A stretch of 64,000 nt of DNA from Hippopus hippopus (Eukaryota > Mollusca > Bivalvia > Cardiida > Cardiidae): positions 41,585,360 through 41,649,359 of the forward strand of contig OX328107.1 in NCBI GenBank assembly GCA_946811185.2, read 5' to 3'. Below are positions 47,901 through 59,900 of this stretch, one piece after another (the first letter of the stretch is position 1; the number at the start of each line of letters is the position of its first letter). The position numbers and the translations under genes are program-made. The notes beneath the pieces were generated by a model, which did not search any database, was not told where the DNA came from, and saw only the letters and a list, made by a program, of their open reading frames with translations.

Positions 47901-50900
47901 TCCCGAAGACACTCCCAAGAAAAACCCAGGGGATTGATTGTGGCTTGAACCCAGGGCCTCCAGGTGACAGTCCTACACTTTATCACTGAGCTATGCAGGA
48001 CCCCTGCATGCCAAGGGACCATTCTACCTCATGAATCAATTGGTTCTCAACTCTTTACCAAACGACAAAATTTTAGCCTTGTCCAAATTGAAAGGATTTG
48101 GAGACGACAATTTCAATGTGGCTTAAATGGTGCAATTTTTGCTAGGGTATAAAACATTGTGGGAAAAGGAGAAAATGCTGGTTACCAGCATTTTTTCCTT
48201 TTCCCACAATGTTTTCAAAAGGCTTCTTTCCCAGGGTCGTCAAAAGTCGGCATTGTGTGGTAAAGGGTTAAACAAAATGGATTTAATGGATCTATAATTA
48301 TGTAATGCCTTGCTTGGTATAATGGATCAATGATATGCACTAAATCCCCCTTTACACAGAACATGGCTCAAATATTTTTCTTCCATTATCAATTTCTTTT
48401 TAACCCCTTTTCAAAACCACAAAATTTAGACTCTCCCAAATTTAAAACATCTGCCCACAACTAATTCAAAGTTGGTACAAATCAGCTGAAGTTCTGTAAC
48501 ATGGGAGAAAATTTTGTGAGAAAAGGTACAAATGCTCATTCCCAGCATTTTCTCCTTTTCCCTGTTTTCAAAAGCGGACTTTCTTGGGGTCTATAAATCT
48601 CAGGATTGTTTGGGAAAAGGATTCACTCCTGGTAAGTTAAGGACAACAGAAGTTGCTTACACAGACAGTGTTTATTGAGATCAGACTTTCACAAAATGTG
48701 CCATCTAAACTCTGATCTATATTGTCCATGCAGGTATCAAGGGCAGGGAGCAATTACTTTTCATACAAGTCAAGTATTTAACTCTTTGCCAAACAACAAA
48801 ATCTTAATCTGGCCTAAATAGAAAGATTTGCAGACCACAAAATAAAGTAACTCAAAAATTGAAATTTGTATTTGGAAGGGTAGAAAACATTGTGGGAAAA
48901 GGAGAAAACCTTGGTTACCAAAATAATTCTACACTTTCTATGATAAGGCCCATCATTTGAACTACATTTGATTAGTTGTCTGCAAATTCTTTCAATCTGG
49001 CTGCATCTTAAAACTCTAATTTTGTTGTCTGTTAAACAGTAAACCCTTTCCCAAACAGGTCTACTTTTCCAAATTGAAATCAACTTCAGATGACAAATTT
49101 GAAGTTAGTACAAATGAGCTGTGGTTCTCTGATAGGGTAGGAACATTGTGGGAACAGGAGAAAATGTTGGTCAACAGCATTTTCTCCTTTCCCACAGTGT
49201 TTTCAAAAGCCAATTCTTCAGGGTCATTAAAACTCAGATTTGTGTGGTAAAGAGTGAAAGAATATCAAAGCACTCTGGGTATACATGTACTTACCACATG
49301 TCTGCGGACCAAGTCTTCATAACTTGTTACTATCAAAGCATCATCAATTTCATCTGAAAAATATAATAGGGTCAGTCAAATTAACTGTTTACCACAAAAT
49401 CCCGAGTTTTGACAACCCTGAAAAGACAAGCTTTTGATAGCACTGTGGGAAAAGGAGAAAAAGCTGGTTACCAGCATTTTCTCGTTTTTCCTACAATGTT
49501 TTCTGCTTTTTCAAAGACAAATGCAATCATTCAGTGCTTATCTAATCTGTCTACTACAAATGCTTTGAAACTTGACCAGTCTAAAAATTTGCTCTCTGGT
49601 ATAGAGTTAAACACAATGAAAATTACAATTTCTCACAACTGTTTGTTTGTTTTGTTTTCAAGTTTAACTCTGCCAAACAACAAAATTTTGGACTAGACCA
49701 ATTGGACAGCATTTGTAGACGACAAAATAAATGTCGCTCAGATGATGATTCCTGTCTTTCATAAGGTAGAAAACATTGTTGGAAGAAGAGAAAATGCTGG
49801 TTACCAGCATTTTCTCCTTTTCCTATTGTGTTTTAAAAGCTTTCTTCTTCAGGTTTGTTAACACTCGGGATTGTGTGGTAAACGGTTAATGCCATTTAAA
49901 CAGCTTAGCTCATATCATGGCAGTCAGTGCATGTGATTCCTGGCTTTCTCACACCTGTACTGACACAACTTTCACTCCAATTCACGACAGGCTCTGTGTT
50001 TGAGTCAAGCACCAAAGAGGACGTGGGTGGGTCAAACTTTTTATTAACTCTCTATGTCTCATCACCAGCACTGGTGAATTTTTCTACTGTCATCAAAATT
50101 TTTAGACCTGTACAAGTTGAAAGCCTCTGCAAATAACAATTTAAACATATCTTCAATGTTGCAATTTCTCCTTGGGAGTATAGTTCCAACAAAACCAACA
50201 TATAACTACTTGATTTCAAATCTACATGTAAAAACAGGACTTTAAATTTACTTCAAAGTACAGAGATCAATGGCTAATGGATATTCGAGAAACTGAAATT
50301 CCACTTTATACATGTACAGTTGTTATCAAAGTGGCTCTTCAAATGAATTATCATACAAAGGGAAACTATTGTCGCAAAAGGAGGAATGACAATAATAAAT
50401 GATTTCTTCTTATGCTACAACATTTTAACAAGTGGTGCTTGGCAAGCTGAAAAAGAAAGAAAATCTGTGTTAATCACAACACAAAGAAGTAATCTAAGAG
50501 AGGTTATGCATTTCACTGTCCAACTGTAAAAGACCAGAAAATAAATAATACCTGAAAAATTCCCATTTCTTTCATGAATGCAGTCATCATCTCCTGTTGC
50601 AATACCCTCAATTGCATTGAAGAAATTGTTGTCTACAAGCGGGGCCTCATCCTCTAAAACATCTATATCATCACAACCTAAAATAAAGTAGCAGGAAAGT
50701 ATAAAAGAATATGTGTTGTGGCTGGCATAGTTGCCTCCCTTGAATTAATGCAAATGAAAAAGGCTTCAGACAGGATGTTAGGGTGCTTATGTAGGTTTAT
50801 TATCTGAAGCTAAACCATATGAGCCATGTTCTGGCAAAAGGGAATAAAATGCATCTTTAGCACACAATCCCAAGTTTTAATGACCCTGACAGATAAGGCT

Positions 50901-53900
50901 TTTGAAAACGCTGTGGAAAAGGGAGAAAACGCTGGTAACCAGCATTTTCTCCTTTTCCCATAATGTTTTCTAACTATTCAAAGACAATTCACATCATATG
51001 AGCCACAACGAATTTGTTATCTGCAAATGCTTTGAATTTGGACCACTCTAAATTCTGTTGCTCAGTAAAGAGTTATACCAGGAAAGTTACTGCATAATCA
51101 TGCATCCATAAAATCCATTTTGTCTAACAATAGGCTGAGCCCTGAGGTAGAATAGTCCTTGGGCATGCAGAAAATTTATCAAAAGCAAAAGGCTGACCTA
51201 GGTTGATATCTTTTCGAGATGCAAAATTCCCTTTTCACAGAGCATGACTCATTTCTACTGAAGCCCAACAAAATTCAGTGACTTACATTTTTGAAGTTTG
51301 GCTGAAAATCTCAGGGCTCCCATTAATGATACATTTCTACAGCCAGGGGCAAAAAAGACAGTTTATAATGTGTATATTTGTTCAGATAGTGGTAAGCTGT
51401 GTAAACATGGGTAAATAATCAATAAATATGGTGTACGGGATAAAGAAACTCAAGGGACTTGTCCTCATTTAAAACTGGAAATGAAAACATCAATAGCTTG
51501 GAATGCTACCAAACCATGAAATGCATTTTATATCCTTCGTTATCTTTGCAACCTTGCAGCCATCAGGGGCAACATTTGGCATGAAGACAAAAATTATTAT
51601 AGTTTTATAAAATAAGGATGAAATGGGTTAAAAACTGGCTGAAGACTGGCTGAAATTGAGTGAAGGCGTATGTTTAAAACCCAGGGATAAAGCTTTACAT
51701 GAATTCTGTACACTCTGTGTATTAAGGAGGGGCTGCCAGCACTATAACTGTTTGGAATGCAAGTGCAAAGTGCAAGCACTGCAGCAAAAGTACAAACAAT
51801 CTCTTTTGGTCACAATGTTTTCAATAGAAGGCTACTACAAAAGGCAACAAAACTACCACACTTTGATGCTAACACTTGGCTGCATTTTTCAGTGAAAAAT
51901 CTCTGATCTTTGAAATAGGGGTATAGCACTGTCAAAAATATTTTGATGGTTACCAGACTCCCTGGCATGGTTTTGTAAGTTTGAAGTTCCTTTCTTCAGT
52001 AATGATAGAAATATCAGAAAATGTCAATTTTTGCATGACAACATCACAATGCAGTCAACAGAGCAATGCAAATACCTTTATGTATGTCGTCTTCTGAAAC
52101 AGCAAAACTAAAAAATTGTTTTACTGGGCAGCCAGTTTAGCCTTTAACACATAGTCCTGAGTTTCAATCACCCTTCTTAAAATAAGTCTTTTGAAAATAT
52201 TGTGGAAAAGGGAGAAAACACTGGTAATCAGCATTTTCTCCTTTTCCCACAATGATTTCATCTTTTCATACATGGAAAGTATCTTTTAAGCTACATTTGA
52301 TAAATTGTGTGTTGTGCTTTGATATTGGATGAGTCCAAAATTTTGTTATCTGGTCAAGTGTTATGCAAGCAATGTTTTGATTCTACGGTTCAATCCTATA
52401 TTAACTGGACTTGCATTTAAAGACCATCTGCCATAAGAGACCACATTTCTGACTTTCTTTGGGTGGTGTCTGAATACAGATTTGTATAATCACAACAAGT
52501 AGGTTAAAGGTACATTTTGCTTTGAGTTAATCAGTATTTTTCAATCACAACAACCATCAACGCCCTCTAGCAGCTTGCCTGGCCTCTATTTTGATTGTAA
52601 ATACATTGATTTAGACATTTCTTTCCCTATGCCAACTTCTATGTCCAAAATGAAAGTATAAAATGGGAGAATAAGATTCCGGCACTAAAAAAAATGTAAT
52701 CGGCACCTACATGCTTAACACAATTTACCCCATCCTCTAAAATCCTTCATTACACATAGCTTTACAAACAAACAGTGATGATGATGTATTTAGATCATCT
52801 GCTAGATCATGTGGCAGTATTTTCAAATCATGTGACTACAAATTGGCACCAAACATATCAAGTTGCAGTGATTTCTTGACGAATACCATGGAAGTCACAT
52901 GATTCAATTTCAAAATGGCAGCAGGACAGTGATGAAGGTCCAGGTGGATATTCGTGCAAATGTATCGATGAAACTGAATGATATTTTCTATAACAGGAAC
53001 TAAAAGACAAAATCAGAAAAATATTTGGCAATTGACACTATACTTTGTTAAAATTTTGGCTTTTTCTCGATTGTGACTACCATAAACCAATGATCCACAA
53101 GGGTACATCTTTCAGTGAACTCAAAAGTGCTTTGCAGACTCAAAAATTATGCCACAAGATCAACTTTTGAAATGCAAACATGGCCTTATCATGCATAATA
53201 ATAATTATACTAAAAAAAAAAAAAAAAAATAAAGTACCTTGGAATTGTTCACCTATTTGTACTTCCTCCTCCTCCTCTTCTTGTTCTTCCTCATCTTCTC
53301 CTCTGTCTTGTTGCTCTGCCTTCCTTCTCTAACAGTTCATATGAAAAGAAGCACTCTTTTGTCAATTCATGTTGTACACTTATCATATAGAGGATAACTG
53401 TCTGTTTTGGAGTATGATCTAAAGTTCTTTCATCGAGTAAATAGCAAGGGCTATATGTTCACCAGTCGCAAAGCCACAAGTGAAAATATGGCCTTTGCTT
53501 TTCACTAGATGAAAGAAGTTTTGATCATGCATTTATCCTATTTCTTTTATTCTTTTCACTTTAACTTTTCTTTTCACGTCTAATCTTTGCTCATCATAAA
53601 AAATATATAAGTGCATTTTTCAAGTGAAATAGATCTATTTAATCAAGTCGGATATGGACTAGCTGTAATAATGATGTCATGAGTGATGTTGACTACATCA
53701 TAAAGAGTGATGTTCACCCACTAAAAATTCATTCATGTTCTATTAATATCAGTGGTTTATCTATGTCAAAAGTAAAAGTTATAAAATTCATCGGTGGATT
53801 ATAAGGATATGATTCTCTGTAAGATTTCTATAAACTTCTGAAAAGCATACAAGAAAAGTTTATATGAGCAGACTAAAACTGTCACACACCTCTAATTAGT

Positions 53901-56900
53901 CTCTCCGACAACTGCTGTATCACTGGATCAGACAAAAAATATTCAAAGGGCCATAACTCAAGTAACTGTCAACCAATCATAATGAAAATTGCAGGTGCAT
54001 GTATTTCCATAGTAGGAAAGCTCTAATCAAAATTTCAATTGAATCAGTCAGCCTTTAGCACACAATCTTTAATTTTAATGACCTTGAAAAAGAACCTTTT
54101 TGAAAACAGTGAGGGAAAAGGAGAAAATGCTGGTAACCAGCATTTTCTCCTTTACCCACAATGTTTTCTATTCCTTCGAAGACAAACCCCATCATTTGAG
54201 CACCACTGAATTGTCCTCTGCAGATGCTTTGGGTTAGGACTAGTCTAAATTTTTATCGTGTGGTAATGAGTTAACTTTTCACCCACAAAACCCTGAGTTT
54301 TAATGACCCTGAATAAGAATGCTTTGAAAAACATTATAAGATTCTTTGAATACTATGAAAAATGAACAAAAACTCAGTTCTATTTCATGGGGAAGTATAC
54401 CTTGATTGCAGATCATTGATGGAATGCCTTTTGTTTTTTTTTCATGGACATATTGGATTATTTAAGCACCCTGTTAATCTAAACATTTTGCCCTTCCCTT
54501 TGAGACTGTGAATTATTAATTGCATGCATGCTTGATTGATTGATCTATCGATCGATTGATTGATTGTCTGATTGATTGATTGAATGGGGTTTAATGCCAT
54601 TTTAACAGCTTAGGTCATACCAGGGCAGTCAGTGCACCAACTCATGTATTTCCTGGCTTTATCACACCAGTGCTGGCACAACTTTCTTTCCAAGTCACAG
54701 ACTACTTCCTCATATGTATCAGAGGTGAAAGGCAAAAAATTGCTGGAAAGAAAGTTTGCCTCAACTGGGTATTGAACTCACAACCACCAGGTCACAGTGA
54801 ATTAATATTGAATTTTCACTGTATTGCTACAAATTTTGTTCTAACCTAACCTCTACACATCATCTTGATTATAAAGTTGCATATCTACAGACATGGGTTT
54901 AGAAGTATTTACTGTCCAACAGAAAACCATTTTACCTTTTTCAATAAATCTCTGTTCAAAGACTGTCTCCTTTTATATTCCTTCCAGTACAACTTCTCAA
55001 ACTCTAGAGCAAGATCATCTTTACAGGCACTCTTGGGGAATCTCAGCACACGTGAAAAACCTGAAAATCAAAGTTTTGACCCTAAAGTCTTTACCAAACA
55101 ACAATACTCTGGACTGGACAAAATTAAAAACATTCACAGACAAGAAAATAAAAGTAGCTCAAATGATAACTTCTGTCTTTAACAGGGTAGAAAACATCTG
55201 GTTATAAGCATTTCCTCTTTTTCTCACAATGTTTTCAAAAGCCTTCATATACGAGGGTTGTCCCAAAATTCCGTGACAATTTCATTAACAAAAGCAAATG
55301 AAACGCTACAAATGCTATTTTCAGATATGTTTTCAACACATATGACCCAAACATTTCTATAAAAAATCGCACAAAAATCTTTACAAACAAGAAAATTGTA
55401 GCAAAATACCACAACAAGTACCCACACTGCGGCGCATGTCAAATGAAAATAACGACATCAATTTAAAGTTTTAGCGCCTTTGTTAAAATATTCTCCATGA
55501 AATTAAACACATTTACGATGTTGTTAAATCCATGACTGGTCAAAAACTGTCTTTAACTGTCATTTCTGTCAAACCTCTCTTACAAGCAAATGTAGCAGAT
55601 ATCAGCTCATTGCTGGGATCAAACTTGCCACCTGGTAAATCCTCCTTAAGCTGTGGGAAGTTGGCAAAGTCCAGAGGAGCCAAATCTGGGAATTTGTAAA
55701 TCCGAGTAGAAATCTCCGCCTTCTTGGACGGAGGAGTCCCAGGTGTCTTCCATATACAAGACTGAAGCTTTCCTTCGGGTTCAAAGAAGTGTAACCACGT
55801 CTCATCCGTTATAAAAAGAGGAACCAACAGGGTGTTGTCTACTTCAACTCGAGCAAGCAACTCCAGGGACGTGTGAACCTCTCTGTTTGTTTTCATCAGA
55901 CAGCAAACGTTGAACCCATCTTGCGCAGAATCGTGACATGTTCAGTTTGTCCTTAAGTATTCTGTGGACGGGAGACCTTCAAATGGCGGATGACGAAGAT
56001 ATCTCGAGATATATCGAGAATTTTTTTTTTTTTCTTTAATCTTTTCAGTACGCAAAATTGTTTTATAGTCTGGATGAGTGTTATTCCAAGATCAGCACAA
56101 ATTATATAACTGTCCGCTGCGCCTCACGATCTTCTGATGTCGTCATTTCAAATTTCCTATTTTCTACTGATCTTTTTCGTTTGTCTGTATACCGTCTGTT
56201 GTTTACTCTATGACATTCAAATTTTCTGTGATGAAGTCACAGTGTCAGAAAAAGATGTCCATGTAATGTGAAGCAGACATACCGGTACTGAAAATATTCG
56301 TGCATGATTTGAGCTGATACAAAAATGTATGTGGAGAAAATGACGCGTGCCGGTAAATGACACATCCTTATCAATTTTGTGAATTTAAAGTCAAAATAAA
56401 GCTAACATTTTCTTGGAGACTTGATATAAAGTAAAATAAGATCTTCATGTATGAAAGATGTTAAAATGAATGTCCTGACGCTTAAAATGGCCCGTTTATA
56501 AAATTTGTCACAGAGTTTTGGGACAACCCTTGTACAGATTGTTAAAACTCAGGATTGTGTGGTAAAGGGTTAACTCTCTACCAGATAGTAAAATTTTAGA
56601 CTTGTCAAATTCAAAGCATTTGCAGATGACTAAGCTTCCAGTATGTATCTTTGAAAGGGTAGAAAACATTCTGGGAGAAGGCCAGCATTTTCTTCTTTTC
56701 TCAAAATGTTTTCAAAACCCATCTTCCTTAGAGTTATAAAAACACAGGATTTTAAAAGTATGGAAAATATTGTGAAGATGACAATCTGTTACTAGTATTG
56801 TTGAGAAGGTACAAGTGTTAGTCGTTGGCAGAAAAAATGAATTTCACAATCAGGTAAAAAAAATCAACATAAGATAGAGTAACCTGGCAAATCTTAACCT

Positions 56901-59900
56901 AGTTTTGAAATTCATTTCTTTGCTGGCAATCAGTGCTTGGACCAACAGTACAAACACAACTGCCATCTTCAGAATAATTTCCATACTATTAAATGGTATT
57001 ATTTAAATCTAAATGCATTTTAACACTTGCTTTGTTTACACTTGGCAGCTAATGTGCCCTTAAAAAAAGCCAAACTCAAACATGTGGCCCTATAAAGTTG
57101 ATGCAACTTTTTCAAAGTTTAATGATATCAAGTTCTCAAGGATGTCCTAAAAATGGATACAGTTGTTCCCCATTACTGATGCCTTACCTTTAATATACAT
57201 CTGTACTAGTTTCTTCAGGCAGTTTTCAGCCAGTTTTAACTCATTTCATCCTTATTCTATGAAACTATTATTATTCTTGTATCTTCATGCCAAATGTTGC
57301 CCCCTACGGATGCAAGTTTGCAGAGATTACAATGAATAGAAAATGGATTTCATGTTTTGGAGGCCTTTAGAGCCATTGCTGTTGTCGTTTCCAGTTTCAA
57401 ATGAGGACAAATCCCTTGTGTTTTTCTATCCCTTACACCGTATATTTTGGTAATTTATCTATGTTTATATGGCTGAGCCATTCTACACACTTTCTAATTT
57501 GAACAGCCTTTTCCTCTCAAGCTGTAAGGATGTATCCTTGAAATGTTGTTATTTGTTTGCATTATTTAACACAATTTTCAACATTATTTCAGTTATATAA
57601 CAATATAACAATGGCCAGTGCACCTTACAACACTTTTCTGGAGTTTCTTTTACCAGTTTTAAACACAATATACTTCAAAGGCCATTGGCTGCTTTCCCAC
57701 ATAACCAACAATGATCAGGGATGAGACAAAACTGAATACTATTGTAGTTATTACCATCAGTCCTACGAGAGAAATTGGCCAAGCTGGGGATTCAAACCAT
57801 TCAAACCAGCAACCTCCTGGTCTAAAGTCCTATATGCTACCAACTGGGCCACTGGGCTTGGTGTAACTCTTTACCAAATAACACAGTGCCATACTTGACC
57901 AAATTGAAAACATTTGCAGACAATAAACTGAACGTAACTAGAATGATGAGATCATTTCTGCCTTTGACAAGAGTAGAAACATTGCCGGAAAAGGAGAAAA
58001 TGCTGGTTACCAGCTTTTTTTCCTTTCCCCACAATGTTTTCAAAAGAACTCTTCTTCAGGGTCATTAAGACACAGGACTGTGTGGTAAGGGGTTAAAATG
58101 TTATACTCACAACGTTTGGTTATAAAGTCCTTGATTGGCTCCAGTTTTTCAGTTGTATTTGTGCCTTTTCTTTTTCTCTTCCCACTCTGTCCCTTGATTC
58201 CTGGGCATAACTTCACGATATTTCCTGTAGAGAAACAAATGGTTGACTTTTAATCTGTATGCAACCAGATTTTATATCAACAAAGTTTAAAAGATTATCA
58301 CATTTTTCCCACATTTTTAAATTTTTGTTTGTTGTCTTGTTATTTGCAGAGTTGCTGTTATTACCTAAATCAGTATAAAATCAACCTTTCACCCCACAAT
58401 CCTGAGTTTCAAGAACCTTGACAGAGAAGGCCTTCAAAAATATTGTGAGAACAGAAAATGCTGGTTACCAGCACTATCTCCTTTTCCCACAATCTTTTCA
58501 AGCCTGTCGCAGACAAGTCCTCTAAATTGAGCCAACTGAAGTTTGTTGTCTGCACTTGCTTTCAATATTCATGGAAAACTAGAACTTTGTTGTTTCGTTA
58601 AGGGTCAATAAGCTAAATTAGTGGTACCAGATGATGTCTCAATTGGGTTTTTCAAACTGCTTCTACCCACTACATTCATTCAAAGCCACTGGCTGCTTCA
58701 AACAAAAAACTAAACTATGTCTAGTATAAAAAGAAAACAGTAGTTCAAAATTTGTATCTAAGGTAGTAAGTTTATAAATGCCCTACATCACTCGTGGCTT
58801 TAACCCATTACTTACACACAACTACCCTGAGACAGAAAGCTGTTGAAAACCATAGGAAAAAGAGAAAATACAGGTTACCAGAATTTTCTCTTCCTGTTCC
58901 CAACATGTTTAAATCTTTTTTAAAGACAAATTCCAACATTGAGCCATATTTTATTTTTCTTTTGGAAATGCATTGATTTTGGACAAAACCTAAACATGTA
59001 GTCATCCGGTAGATTTAACTTACTGCTTTTCACCAAGGGTTTGTCTGGCTTCAGTTTTTCCATGGAGTCAATGGGATGGAGGGGATCAATAATCTAAAAT
59101 AAAAAACCTCATCATTCATATAAACATGTTGCTACCTAAACTACTATCTCTAGATCTCAATACTATTGTTAACCTTTAACCTGCTAAATTATTGAAGAAT
59201 GGTTTGTGAATACGGACCCAGATCTTAGCTAACCATGGTCTACTTAATTTGGCTTGCAACACGCGAAAAGGGGCATTCGGACATTTGTGTAAAGTGTCGT
59301 CTCGGATCAGCCTGCGCAATCCGCGCAGGCTAATCCAAAACGACACTTTCCGTTTTCATGCATTTTTCTGTTTTGCGCAAGTCTACTGTAGCACAAAATC
59401 TAATGTAGTCGTAAAGTGTCGTCTCGGATTAGCCTGCGCAGACTGCGCAGGCTGATCTGAGATGACACTTAACACAAATGTCCGAATGCCCCTTTTCGCG
59501 TGTTGCAAGCCATTTAGAATGTTAAATCGTAGAAAACTGCGCTAATTCAGTCTCTTCTTTTCATGTAAGACTATAAGTACATGTACATGTATCTGTTTTC
59601 TGTATTTTGCTCTCTCAATCATGAGAGCCAATGACACTTAAGAAGACGACTTTTGAAAATATTGAGGAAAAAGGAGAAAATGTTCCTTACCAACATTTCC
59701 TTTTTTTTTCCACTAAATTTTCTACCCTCCCAAAAACAAATCTAAATTTTTGAGTCACATTTATTTCAATATCAGTTTGGACAGGTATAGAATTTTATTG
59801 CGTAGTGAAGAGTTCAGCTGTACAATAAACAGTCCCTCTCCCTTTTTTTTCTTATTCCTACAATTAGATCTTTAACAAATAGAGATTTTCAAGACCCTGA

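Larger units (their letters stand above)
55088..56573. mobile_element. F1 copy interrupted by a mariner element
   Basis: The F1 left part is 55088-55249 ('tctttaccaaacaacaatac', GGTAGAAAACATCTGG, CACAATGTTTTC). Its last 40 bp are 56535-56573 (GTTAAAACTCAGGATTGTG, GGTAAAGGGTTAA). The mariner lies exactly between. Confidence 0.88.

Noticed and set aside
47942..47993. Possible tRNA gene on the minus strand
   Set aside because: A and B boxes are good, but the acceptor stem does not close and the unit has a SINE body, tail and target duplication.
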